A stretch of DNA of 64,000 nucleotides, taken from positions 2,170,001 through 2,234,000 of the forward strand of contig CP119313.1 of the NCBI GenBank assembly GCA_029202485.1, in the 5' to 3' direction. Below, piece by piece: positions 52,023-60,900 of this stretch; within the stretch, counting starts at the first letter, position 1, and each line of letters starts with the position of its first letter. The stretch is from Candidatus Pedobacter colombiensis (GTDB lineage Bacteria; Bacteroidota; Bacteroidia; Sphingobacteriales; Sphingobacteriaceae). The position numbers were made by a program, and so were the translations under genes. The notes under the pieces are model-generated. The model saw only the letters and a list, made by a program, of their open reading frames with translations. It had not been told where the DNA came from and made no database searches.

Positions 52023-52856
52023 ATGGAAGAGGAAGCAATTGCAAAACTCGTTAATAAGATTTTTTATGGCGGTTTTGGTGAAATTATTACTAAAGAAGAT
52101 TTAGTCAAAAGCATTGCTAAAGACAAGGATATCTTTAAAAAAGCCTTTGAGAAGACCTATGGAAAAGATGCGGTGAAAGGTGCAATGAACTTCGAGAAAG
52201 CTGAAAACGGAAATTACTACTTTAATAGTTTTGATCTGACTTTAACCAAAGAAGACGGACAGCAGTTTTCAAAAAAGTTCACAAACTATTATGGTAATTC
52301 ATTCACTCTGAAAGAGGCTTACAACATGTTGGATGGGCGTTCTGTTCACAAGGAATTCCTGCCTATTCAGAAAAAAAATGAAAAGACCGGAGAATATCCG
52401 TCATTACAAAAAGATGACGCAGGTAAAGTAATAACTTTTAAGGCCTGGCATTACCTGGACTTTACAGAAAAAGATGAGAATGGCGATTTCCTTACAAAAA
52501 AGAATTTTAATTACGATCTGGAAAAAGCCCTTTCACAAGAACCGATCCGTGAGCTGAATTATCCCCAATCAAAATCGGAGGTAAAAAATTCTCTAGAAAG
52601 AGGAAACCGGCAAATGGTCAACTACCTCGATAAGAAAGGAAATTCTACGAAAAAGTATATTGACGCCAATCCGCGTTTTGGCTCCATCAACCGATATGAC
52701 GAAAATCTTAATCCAGAAAGGTTAAGGGAACATTCAAATCTGAAAGCAAAAAATCAGGAGCAGGCTATAACGCAGGATGCGAAAGAATTGGGTAAAAATC
52801 AGGGAGTCAAACAAAATCAACCCAAGGCTAAAAGTAGGCAAACAGTGAGGAGGTAA
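52023..52856 (+). CDS. DUF3945-like ICE protein 1
   Basis: 277 aa, soluble. Residues 95-185 match the DUF3945-type block: FTLKEAYNMLDGRSVHKEFL, then HYLDFTEKDENGDFLTKKNF and NYDLEKALSQEPIRELNYP. The C-terminal 70 residues are basic and Gln/Lys-rich. The next gene carries the same block, so they are paralogues. Frequent in Bacteroidetes ICEs; function not known. Confidence 0.78.
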   Translation: MEEEAIAKLVNKIFYGGFGEIITKEDLVKSIAKDKDIFKKAFEKTYGKDAVKGAMNFEKAENGNYYFNSFDLTLTKEDGQQFSKKFTNYYGNSFTLKEAYNMLDGRSVHKEFLPIQKKNEKTGEYPSLQKDDAGKVITFKAWHYLDFTEKDENGDFLTKKNFNYDLEKALSQEPIRELNYPQSKSEVKNSLERGNRQMVNYLDKKGNSTKKYIDANPRFGSINRYDENLNPERLREHSNLKAKNQEQAITQDAKELGKNQGVKQNQPKAKSRQTVRR

Positions 52857-52879
52857 TTAAAAGCTAAAGGAGAATTGTT

Positions 52880-53932
52880 ATGGAGAAGGAGAACAGGTTT
52901 GAAGCAGGTTTAAAGGCCATTAAGGACAGGGAGCAAAGATTTGCGACACTGTTCTCTTCCCATACTGCCAATAACCGTATATATAAACAGGAACGATTGC
53001 AGGAATATACCAGCCTGGTGAACAATACGAAAGGAAAATTAAGTGTTGATGAACGACTTTACAAGCGGCTGGTTAATGCCGAGCGCAGAAAGCTTTTAAG
53101 AGAACTTTATCCAAGTGCCATTGTTCGGCTACTGCGGAGCTTTGTAAAATTAGTTGTACTGACACCGGTAAAGGCGGGAGTTGATTTTGTCAAGGCAACC
53201 CAGAACCACAGCCATGTCAATGATTTTCTAAAAAAGGCAAACCTGGAAATTCTTACTCCACTTGCTGATTTAAAGATGAAACAAGGAAAGGATGAATTTA
53301 ATCTCAACGGTTCGCAGTTTATTGAGAATGGAAAGATTGTCAGTTATTCAATCAATTTTAAAAAGGACAACTCCGGTATTTTTCAGCCTAATAATTATAT
53401 AGCTTCACTGACAGATCAGGCGAAACCTGACCAGCATATCAAAATAAGTATGCCTAGCGAGGAAATGGTTCTTGACCCACGAAAAGCGTTTAATTTATTG
53501 GCTGGCCGGGCGGTGTTTCTTCCTGCAGAAAAAAAGGGACAACAGGACATATGGCTTCAGATGGATTTTAACGACAAAGATGCTCAGGGAAACCATAGGG
53601 TAAAACAAATCAATACCGGTTATGACCTCGCTGGTGCGCTCAATACTCACAATGTTAAAGAGCTGACAAATCCGCTTCTACAGCATGAGCAAATCAAGCA
53701 ACTTCATAATGGAGAAAAAGTGCAGTTTGATGGAATGGTGAACGGGATAAAACAAAAGCTGTTCGTTCAGGCAGCACCAGGGAAGCAGGGTGTAGAGTTC
53801 CTTAATGTTAATAGCGAGAAAATCAATCCTGAAATGTTAGGGAAGGGAAAAAAGTCCAATAAGGCAAAAGAGGTTAGTCTGAAAGAAGAACCGAAAGCCA
53901 AAAGAACTACCTTAAAAGTGCACCGGGGATGA
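52880..53932 (+). CDS. DUF3945-like ICE protein 2
   Basis: 350 aa, soluble. A helical N-terminal part (YKQERLQEYTSLVNNTKGKL) precedes the DUF3945-like block (about 185-275: MVLDPRKAFNLLAGRAVFLP; DIWLQMDFNDKDAQGNHRVK; TGYDLAGALNTHNVKELTNP). A second strand-rich block and a basic tail follow. It lies 23 nt after its paralogue and overlaps the next start by 4 nt. Confidence 0.78.
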   Translation: MEKENRFEAGLKAIKDREQRFATLFSSHTANNRIYKQERLQEYTSLVNNTKGKLSVDERLYKRLVNAERRKLLRELYPSAIVRLLRSFVKLVVLTPVKAGVDFVKATQNHSHVNDFLKKANLEILTPLADLKMKQGKDEFNLNGSQFIENGKIVSYSINFKKDNSGIFQPNNYIASLTDQAKPDQHIKISMPSEEMVLDPRKAFNLLAGRAVFLPAEKKGQQDIWLQMDFNDKDAQGNHRVKQINTGYDLAGALNTHNVKELTNPLLQHEQIKQLHNGEKVQFDGMVNGIKQKLFVQAAPGKQGVEFLNVNSEKINPEMLGKGKKSNKAKEVSLKEEPKAKRTTLKVHRG

Positions 53933-54207
53933 AAGAAATGGAAATGTTGGGGGATTTTTTTAAGGCAAGTAGTCAGGATGCCAGGATCGGGCCAACTCAT
54001 ATTTGCCTTTATGTTTCGTTGCTACAGTTTTGGAAGGAAAGCGGATACCAAAGCCCCATAAGGATTAAACGAAGTGAAATTATGGGGTTGTCAAGAATAG
54101 CTGGGCCGGCCACATATCACCGTGTTTTGCGGGATCTGGTTGAACAGGGTTATATTAAATATGAGGCCAGATATGACCGAAAAGGAAGTAAGGTAGTATT
54201 ATATTAG
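53929..54207 (+). CDS. Winged-helix DNA-binding protein
   Basis: 92 aa; the first ATG overlaps the previous stop (ATGA), and a second at 53938 is possible. Helix-turn-helix with wing: IRIKRSEIMGLSRIAGPATY is the recognition part, HRVLRDLVEQGYIKYEARYD and KGSKVVLY the wing. Likely an element regulator. Near the right ICE end beside an excisionase-like gene. Confidence 0.8.
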   Translation: MKEMEMLGDFFKASSQDARIGPTHICLYVSLLQFWKESGYQSPIRIKRSEIMGLSRIAGPATYHRVLRDLVEQGYIKYEARYDRKGSKVVLY

Positions 54208-54223
54208 TTTTAAGTGCAGAAAG

Positions 54224-54514
54224 ATGAGTGAGGTAGAAAGAAGAATTAGCAGACATGAGTTAGTAACTCTTGGTGATCTTGACCAATTTAAAGTAGATAT
54301 TTTAGAAGGAATCGGCTCGATGTTAAACCAGCAGCATTTAAGTGCAAAAAAATGGCTTAAATCAAAAGAAGTTCGTAAGCTGTTAAATGTTTCACCTGGA
54401 AAGTTACAGGCAATGAGAAACAAAAGAGAACTTCCATACACCCCCCTTGGAGGTGTTTTCTATTATGATGAGAAAGACGTTCAGGATCTTTTAGAGAAAA
54501 ACAAAGTAAAATGA
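54224..54514 (+). CDS. Excisionase-family HTH protein
   Basis: 96 aa. The C-terminal half is an excisionase-type HTH: KKWLKSKEVRKLLNVSPGKL, QAMRNKRELPYTPLGGVFYY and DEKDVQDLLEKNK. Such proteins bind attachment-site DNA and steer the integrase toward excision. It fits its place, about 360 bp from the att candidate. Its stop overlaps the next start (ATGA). Confidence 0.85.
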   Translation: MSEVERRISRHELVTLGDLDQFKVDILEGIGSMLNQQHLSAKKWLKSKEVRKLLNVSPGKLQAMRNKRELPYTPLGGVFYYDEKDVQDLLEKNKVK

Positions 54515-54717
54515 CTTCCCTAAGAAACAATGGTTTTGGGGTAATGGTGCCGCCTCAGCTTGACTATGTTGTGATCTACTTCATACAAGCCGGGTTAAGA
54601 AAAAAGGATGCACTTGACTTCTATAAAGACCATCAGGCAAATGGGTGGAAAGGAAAAAAAGGAAAGATGATCAGGGATTGGAAGATGTATGCATGGCATT
54701 GGATTTGGTCGAGATAA
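54511..54717 (+). CDS. Small ICE-end protein, unknown function
   Basis: 68 aa, basic, aromatic-rich (KGKMIRDWKMYAWHWIWSR at the end; LDYVVIYFIQAGLRKKDALD in the middle). Translationally coupled to the excisionase-like gene. From memory, similar short proteins follow excisionase genes in Bacteroidetes elements. A strong terminator follows after 30 nt. Confidence 0.75.
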   Translation: MTSLRNNGFGVMVPPQLDYVVIYFIQAGLRKKDALDFYKDHQANGWKGKKGKMIRDWKMYAWHWIWSR

Positions 54718-54747
54718 GAACATTCATAGGAATATCACATTAAGGTA

Positions 54748-54779
54748 AACGCAAGACTAAAAATCTTGCGTTTTTTTAT
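54748..54779 (+). terminator. Rho-independent terminator of the right arm
   Basis: AACGCAAGA (54748-54756) / TCTTGCGTT (54764-54772), 7-nt loop, then seven T in total. It ends the last element transcript. Confidence 0.9.
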
Positions 54780-54869
54780 GCATGTTTTCTTGGTTTTAGC
54801 TAGTCATTTCAGTATATTTGATACTGCCAGTTCTTTTATATTTTGATACAAATCATACTATTTCATTCA

Positions 54870-54961
54870 GTGGTCATTTTGGTGGTCATTTGAATTTTGA
54901 AATTTTAAATAATTGATTTAAAGCAACTTAAATCGCTTAAAAATGATCCCAGCGGGATCAC
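54870..54961. other. Probable right attachment end (attR-like) of the ICE
   Basis: Two direct repeats GTGGTCATTT at 54870-54879 and 54882-54891, 12 bp apart, resemble integrase arm sites. An AT-rich stretch follows, then GATCCC-agc-GGGATC-AC at 54945-54961, which looks like the T-stem end plus acceptor 3' strand of a tRNA. It is followed at once by a perfect terminator, as after a tRNA gene. The rest of a tRNA is absent here, as expected for the non-tRNA side of an insertion. Confidence 0.55.
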
Positions 54962-54991
54962 AAAAAGCCTCACAGAAACGTGAGGCTTTTT
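54962..54991 (+). terminator. tRNA-style terminator
   Basis: A perfect 12-bp stem AAAAAGCCTCAC / GTGAGGCTTTTT with a 6-nt loop, directly after the tRNA-like core. It has no gene of its own here and probably belonged to the tRNA into which the element inserted. Confidence 0.8.
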
Positions 54992-55014
54992 TAGTAAATA
55001 CAAAAACGTCTAAA

Positions 55015-55791
55015 ATGCATAACCCGGTTTATGAAAGTTCAGCGTTCTGTACTTTCGGTGAATCAATAGAAATCGAGGCATTGGCAGATGGACTTACCTT
55101 TTCTTTAGCTGCCGAACGACATCCGCTTTGTCTGCTTGCGGCAAGTGAGTTGCAGCTATATTTGCAGCATCAACAAGAATGGAAACATAATTTCGGTCTG
55201 TCTTCCGATGAAGAGGGTGTGGTTATTGGAAAAATGTTTGGCGTACTGGTTGTGCGTACAAAAGAAGGCGTTCTCGGGTATTTAGCAGCATTTTCAGGTA
55301 AACTGGCTGGTAAAAACCATCACGATAAGTTTGTGCCACCAATTTTTGATGGACTTACAGCTGGAGGGTTTCTAAATGTAGGGATGGAAAAATTGACTCA
55401 GATGAATCATGAAATCAGTTGTTTGGAGTCGTTTAATGATAAAACATATTCCTCGGAGATTAATCTCTTAAAAACGTTAAGAAAAAACTATTCTACCGCT
55501 TTACAAGATAAAATTTTTCAGCAGTATCATTTTTTGAACAAGATGGGAGAATCAAAAAGTCTGTTGGAAACGTTTGCGCATACTGCAGCTAAAAAACCAC
55601 CGGCGGGTGCAGGGGAGTGTGCAGCACCAAAATTATTGCAATATGCATTTAGCCATAAAATGGAACCATTGGCATTAGCCGAATTCTGGTGGGGCCTTTC
55701 ACCCAAATCAGCCTATTGGAAACACGGTCATTTTTATCCTCCATGCCGCGAAAAATGTGTGCCAATTTTGGCACATATGCTTACCAAATAA
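55015..55791 (+). CDS. Protein matching the N-terminal domain of a Bacteroidetes pseudouridine synthase
   Basis: 258 aa from ATG 55015; an in-frame ATG at 54943 lies inside the att core and is rejected. The sequence ends PPAGAGECAAPKLLQYAFSH, then LALAEFWWGLSPKSAYWKHG and CREKCVPILAHMLTK, matching from memory the extra N-terminal domain of RluA-like synthases of Bacteroides. In those proteins the catalytic domain follows; here a stop comes instead, and the next 90 bp hold no such domain. So it is either a stand-alone version or a truncated one. Confidence 0.68.
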   Translation: MHNPVYESSAFCTFGESIEIEALADGLTFSLAAERHPLCLLAASELQLYLQHQQEWKHNFGLSSDEEGVVIGKMFGVLVVRTKEGVLGYLAAFSGKLAGKNHHDKFVPPIFDGLTAGGFLNVGMEKLTQMNHEISCLESFNDKTYSSEINLLKTLRKNYSTALQDKIFQQYHFLNKMGESKSLLETFAHTAAKKPPAGAGECAAPKLLQYAFSHKMEPLALAEFWWGLSPKSAYWKHGHFYPPCREKCVPILAHMLTK

Positions 55792-55884
55792 GATAACCCG
55801 GATTTAGGATTGGCAACTTTTCAAAATAAATAACTACTATTGCGACGCATTTTAAGTAGTTTTATAGCAGGGAAGAATGCCAAC

Positions 55885-56472
55885 ATGAAAGATTACAGTA
55901 AAGAGACCGATCAGGAACTTGTTTCAATGCTTAAAGCAGGGGATGAGTCCGCTTTGTCTGCATTGTACTTGCGTTACTGGGATAAATTACTTGTAGTTGC
56001 AGCTAATCGTATGGATAATCCTGCTGAAGCTGAAGAAGTTGTACAAGATATATTTTTTAGCTTGTGGCAGCGAAGAGAATCTCTGGAGTTAAAATACAGC
56101 CTCTCTACCTATCTATCAGTTGCTGTAAAATATCGTATCATTAATGTGATGGACAAGCAATATAGATTGCGTAATAAGGTGAATAAAGCTACAGATTTAA
56201 GGCTGGAGTCTTGCGCACCATCGGCTGAAACATTGATGCTCGAAAAAGAATTAATGGCGCAAATTGCAACCACCGTCCAACACTTGCCTGAAAAATGTCG
56301 CATTGTTTTCACACTTAGCAGAGAACAGGGCATGAGCCATAAACAAATTGCCAAAGAATTGAATATTTCTGAAAAGACTGTAGAAGCCCACCTCTCTAAG
56401 GCAATGAAGGACATTCGTAGCAATTTAACTATGGTTTTTCCAGCTTTACTTTGGCTGTTGGGAAGTAAATAA
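55885..56472 (+). CDS. ECF RNA polymerase sigma factor
   Basis: 195 aa from ATG 55885; the frame opens at 55840. Region 2: ESALSALYLRYWDKLLVVAA, EAEEVVQDIFFSLWQRRESL. Region 4: LPEKCRIVFTLSREQGMSHK, LNISEKTVEAHLSKAMKDI. A hydrophobic tail (LTMVFPALLWLLG) ends it. First gene of a sigma-FecR-SusC-SusD operon, 80 nt before fecR. Confidence 0.94.
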   Translation: MKDYSKETDQELVSMLKAGDESALSALYLRYWDKLLVVAANRMDNPAEAEEVVQDIFFSLWQRRESLELKYSLSTYLSVAVKYRIINVMDKQYRLRNKVNKATDLRLESCAPSAETLMLEKELMAQIATTVQHLPEKCRIVFTLSREQGMSHKQIAKELNISEKTVEAHLSKAMKDIRSNLTMVFPALLWLLGSK

Positions 56473-56552
56473 CGATCATTCATTAAATTTATTTTAAAAC
56501 TGACTAAGGGTGGCTGACTATTTTTCTGACTATAGAGAAAAATCAGCTAAAG

Positions 56553-57710
56553 ATGGAATCGTTTCACGATAAAACTTATTTATTAGAACTTGCTCATAAA
56601 TGGAAAAGCGGTAAGCTTAGCCCTGAAGAGTTAGCCGTGTTTGATTCGTGGTATAACGAAAGTGTAGACGATTTGCTGGAATTACCTGAGGGGTATGCCG
56701 AAAGCCCGCTTGTTATTAGAGATAGAATGTTGGATGTCCTGCTTTCAAGGGTACACGAAATTCAACAACCAAAAAAAACATATAAACTTTGGATATTTAT
56801 TTCAGCAGCGGCAGTAGCCATTATACTGGCTATTGGAATTGGTGTGCTCTTTCATAACCATCAAACAGTAAGCCAAGGTACAGACAACTACGCCAATGAT
56901 ATTGCACCCGGTAAAAATGGAGCAACATTAACGCTATCTAATGGAAAGAAGATATATATCACTGATGCTGCTACAGGAAAATTAGCCGAGCAGTCGGGTG
57001 TAAATATCCACAAAACTGCAGATGGTCAAATTATATATGAGATCAAGGCTGGAACAAATCAAACTCTTGAATACAATACTTTACAAACTGCCAATGGACA
57101 ACAGACTGAAATTGTTCTTCCCGATCATTCTAGAGTCTTTTTAAATGCAGCATCATCCCTTAAGTATCCATCAAGTTTTGCAACACTTAAAGAACGAAGA
57201 GTAGAATTAGTTGGTGAAGCTTATTTTGAAGTATCCAAAGATAAATTACATCCTTTTATTGTGAATACACGCCAGCAGGAAGTCAAAGTGTTGGGTACTC
57301 ATTTTAATATCAATTCTTATTTAGATGCCAATGTCAAAACTACACTACTAGAAGGGGCTGTCAGTGTTAAAGTGCCGTCAGGAGAAGAAGGGATTTTACT
57401 ACCTGGACAACAATCCAACTTTGATGGCAAAAAAATAAGAATCAATGAAGTGGAGACCTCCTATGAAATAGCCTGGAAAAATGGCTATTTCCTGTTTAAC
57501 AACGAGAACCTTGAAGATATTATGCAAACGCTATCAAGGTGGTATAATATTACTGTGAAATATGATGATCCGGAATTAAAAAGTGAATTGTTTTTTGGAA
57601 AAATAAGCAAGTATGAGAATGTATCTAAGATTTTGAAGATGCTGGAACGAACAGACCTTATTAAATTTAAAGTAGAAGGAAATATCGTAACTATTTCACG
57701 AAAAAAATAA
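56553..57710 (+). CDS. FecR-family anti-sigma factor
   Basis: 385 aa. Cytoplasmic part 1-85, membrane helix about 87-106 (WIFISAAAVAIILAIGIGVL), FecR domain (TANGQQTEIVLPDHSRVFLN; VELVGEAYFEVSKDKLHPFI) and DUF4974-like end (WKNGYFLFNNENLEDIMQTL). Its neighbour relations are normal, unlike the first locus. Confidence 0.94.
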   Translation: MESFHDKTYLLELAHKWKSGKLSPEELAVFDSWYNESVDDLLELPEGYAESPLVIRDRMLDVLLSRVHEIQQPKKTYKLWIFISAAAVAIILAIGIGVLFHNHQTVSQGTDNYANDIAPGKNGATLTLSNGKKIYITDAATGKLAEQSGVNIHKTADGQIIYEIKAGTNQTLEYNTLQTANGQQTEIVLPDHSRVFLNAASSLKYPSSFATLKERRVELVGEAYFEVSKDKLHPFIVNTRQQEVKVLGTHFNINSYLDANVKTTLLEGAVSVKVPSGEEGILLPGQQSNFDGKKIRINEVETSYEIAWKNGYFLFNNENLEDIMQTLSRWYNITVKYDDPELKSELFFGKISKYENVSKILKMLERTDLIKFKVEGNIVTISRKK

Positions 57711-57856
57711 AATTGGATTAACCAACCAAGTAATACAATAGAGAATAAATAATAAGCACTCTCAAATTAACCAAATATTAAACCTAACAAAATGAACAAA
57801 TGAAAAATCAAAAAGAAGGTCCATAGCTAACAACAATTTCTTAAGCTAATTATAAA

Positions 57857-57881
57857 GGGCTCCGGTTAGCAACCGAAACCC
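57857..57881 (+). repeat. Hairpin in the fecR-susC gap
   Basis: CGGTT (57863-57867) / AACCG (57871-57875) with outer GGG / CCC, about 107 nt before the susC start. It mirrors the hairpin at 27288-27313 in the first locus. Confidence 0.4.
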
Positions 57882-57987
57882 TCTAGTCTGCTTTAGAAAC
57901 GCATTGATTAAATCAAAAATTTCAGGTATCAAGCGATTGCAGTGTCCTTCGAAAAACAGGCAATCCGCAAATTTAACAGACGATCAA

Positions 57988-60900
57988 ATGTATAAAAATT
58001 ATACTAAATTTTGGTGTACGCCGTCCGGCTATACCTATAAATTGTTTTTAATTATGAAGTTGACCGCTATCATATTAATTACGGCATTAATGCAGGTAAG
58101 CGCAGCTACTTTTGGGCAAAAGCTAACCCTCATTGGGAATAATATACCAATTGAAAAAGTGTTTGTAGAAATCAGCAATCAAACCGGTTATGATGTATTA
58201 ATTTCTACTACCAAGTTTAAAGCCACCAAGAAGATTAATGCAAACTTTCGTGGAATTGATCTTAAAGAAGTGATGCAAACGCTAGTAGAAGGAACTGATC
58301 TTACATTTACTATTGAGGATAAAACTGTAGTTATTAAAGAGAAAGCACCTTCTTTTCTGGATAAGGTTACCGCGGCTTTTGCTGATATTACAATTAAAGG
58401 TAGTGTTGTGGATAAGAAAGGAGAACCTTTAGTTGGTGTAAATGTAATTGTTAAAGGAACCAAACAGATTGTAGAAACAGATGGTAAAGGTAAGTTCTCT
58501 TTAAAAGTTGCCGACAATAGTAACGTCACCCTTGTATTTAGGCTAATTGGTTTTATAAGTAAGGAAGTGACGCTGACTGATAAAAAGAAGGATCTGGCAG
58601 TTGTATTAGAAGAAGACCTCCAACAGCTTAATGATGTTGTTGTTGTTGGCTATGGTACAGTAAAGAAACGGGATTTGACAACCTCCATATCTTCGATAAC
58701 AGCTGAAGACATCATGAAAACCCCAGTAACGTCTCTGGAGCAAGCGCTTCAGGGAAATGCTGCCGGAGTTTTGGTTACAAATACTTCAGGAGAACCAGGA
58801 GGAGAGATCTCCATACGTGTTAGAGGTGGAAGCTCTATAAAAGCAGATAATGAGCCCTTATTGGTAATAGATGGATTTACAACCGATCAAGGTTTAGGCT
58901 CTTTAAACCCAAGTGATATCAAATCAATAGAAGTGCTCAAAGATGCAGGAGCAACGGCCATATATGGTTCCAGAGGGGCTAACGGGGTAATCCTTGTGAC
59001 TACAAAGAATGGCGATGCTGGTAAGCCAAGAGTAGCTTTTCAAAGTTACTTTGGCTTTCAACAATTACGGAGGAAATTACCGCTTTTGAATGCATCCCAA
59101 TTAGCCGAACTGGCAAATGAGGCTAATGAAGCTGTAGGGAAATCACCAAATACATTGCGTCCGGATACTGTACCTACAACGATAGATTGGCAGAACCAGA
59201 TGTTTCAGGTAGCACCCCAGCTTAGCAATACCATTAATGTAACCGGAGGCGATAATAATGTTAAGTATTATGTGTCAGGAAATTATCTTGATCAGAAAGG
59301 TTTGATTACAAACTCTAACTTTTCCAGAATATCTCTACGCAGTAACCTTGATTTTTCATTTAATAAATGGATCAAAGCAGGTATAAAACTTAACCTTTCT
59401 CAAACTATAAAAAAGGGAATACAGGTAGGTGATAATGGATCTATCTTAAGAGCAAATGCAACCAATCCCAATTTGAAGGGACTTTTGGATCCTTCCGGCT
59501 CGTTTTATATAGATCCTGAAACTGGTGATCCTACATCTACCTCGCCACTGGCAAATGCACAAGAGACGATAAATAAAAGGAAGGAAGGAAATATTCAGGT
59601 AGGAGGTTTTGTTGTCTTTAATATTTTAAAGAACCTGAGCTTGCGTTCTGGAGGTACTTACAACCCTTCTAATCGATTATATGATTATTATTTCCCAAAT
59701 ACAATTAAAGGAGATAAAGTAAGTGATGCTTACGAACAATTTGCTCAATCTGATAAATGGTCCAATGACAATACGCTAACTTATTCTGCAAAGCTAAACA
59801 AGCATTCTTTTACCTTACTTGCTGGTGAGGAAATCACAAATAGTTTTAGCCATGATTTCAAAGCGAGAAATACAGATTTTAATACAGACGTATTTACTTA
59901 CTATAATTTGGGTAGTGGAAATGGTGTACCTTCTGTAACTTCAAGTGCTGCAGAATATAAACTTCTTTCATTTTTTGGTAGAGCGACTTATAATTTTAAT
60001 GATCGCTATCTGGCTACTGCAACCTATCGTGCCGATGGTTCCTCTAAATTTGGAAATAATAACAAATGGGGTTATTTTCCATCATTCTCCTTTGCATGGA
60101 GAGCTTCAAACGAGAGCTTTATTAAAAGTCTAAACCTATTTAGTGATTTAAAAGCTCGTTTAACCTATGGTGTAAATGGAAGTGACAGAATTAGCGCATA
60201 TTCTTCGCAAGCCTTATATTCTACTCAGTTTTCAGCCATCGGAGGTTCACAAAAAACCGGATATAAAATTAACAAACTGGCAAATCCGGATTTGAAATGG
60301 GAGAAGACTAAGGAATATGATGCAGGTTTGGATATGGCTTTTTTTAAAGGAAGAATAGCGATTACGGCAGACTATTATCATAAAATTACGAACGACTTAT
60401 TACTTGATTTTGGATTGCCGGGTGCATCAGGATACACTACTGTAGCTAAAAATATAGGTAGCGTAGAAAACAAAGGAGTTGAGTTTGACATTACAACACG
60501 TAATTTAACGGGTAAATTTACCTGGACCACATCATTCAATGCGGCCTATAACAAAAACCTGGTTACAGATCTAGGGGGACCAAAACAAATATCCTCTATT
60601 TCAAATTCCTCAGCCAATACCAAATTTGGAAACGTAGTATTGATCAAGGTAGGAGAGCCTCTAGGGGTATTTTGGGGATACCGATCAAACGGAATCTTTC
60701 AAACACAAGCAGAGATTGATGCCACACCAATGGCAGCAAAGCTGGAAGGCTCTAAGACCTTGCCTGGTTTTCCAAAATTTCTTGACATAGATGGTAATGG
60801 GGTATTGAATGATGATGATAAGGTTATTCTTGGAAATCCACAACCTAAATGGAATGGTGGTTTTACCAATAATTTCACTTATAAAAACTTCGATCTTACG

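Larger units (their letters stand above)
1..54961. mobile_element. Integrative and conjugative element (CTnDOT/Bacteroidetes type), left end outside window
   Basis: A full conjugation gene set is spread over two divergent arms: mobC-mobB-mobA, primase, parB and ardA on the minus strand (4535-14774), and rteC plus traE to traN on the plus strand (38294-51993). Cargo lies between the arms and to the left of mobC. The right limit is placed at a tRNA-3'-end-like core at 54945-54961, because typical chromosomal genes follow. No integrase is visible, so the left end must be before position 1. That the cargo at 1-4505 and 15639-38001 belongs to the element is inferred from its position between element genes. 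Confidence 0.72.

Noticed and set aside
54945..54961. A complete tRNA gene
   Set aside because: Only the 3' end pattern is present; no D-arm or anticodon arm can be folded from the AT-rich sequence upstream.
55792..55884. Frameshifted catalytic half of the pseudouridine synthase
   Set aside because: Only about 90 bp remain before the sigma factor gene, and none of the frames resembles a synthase domain.
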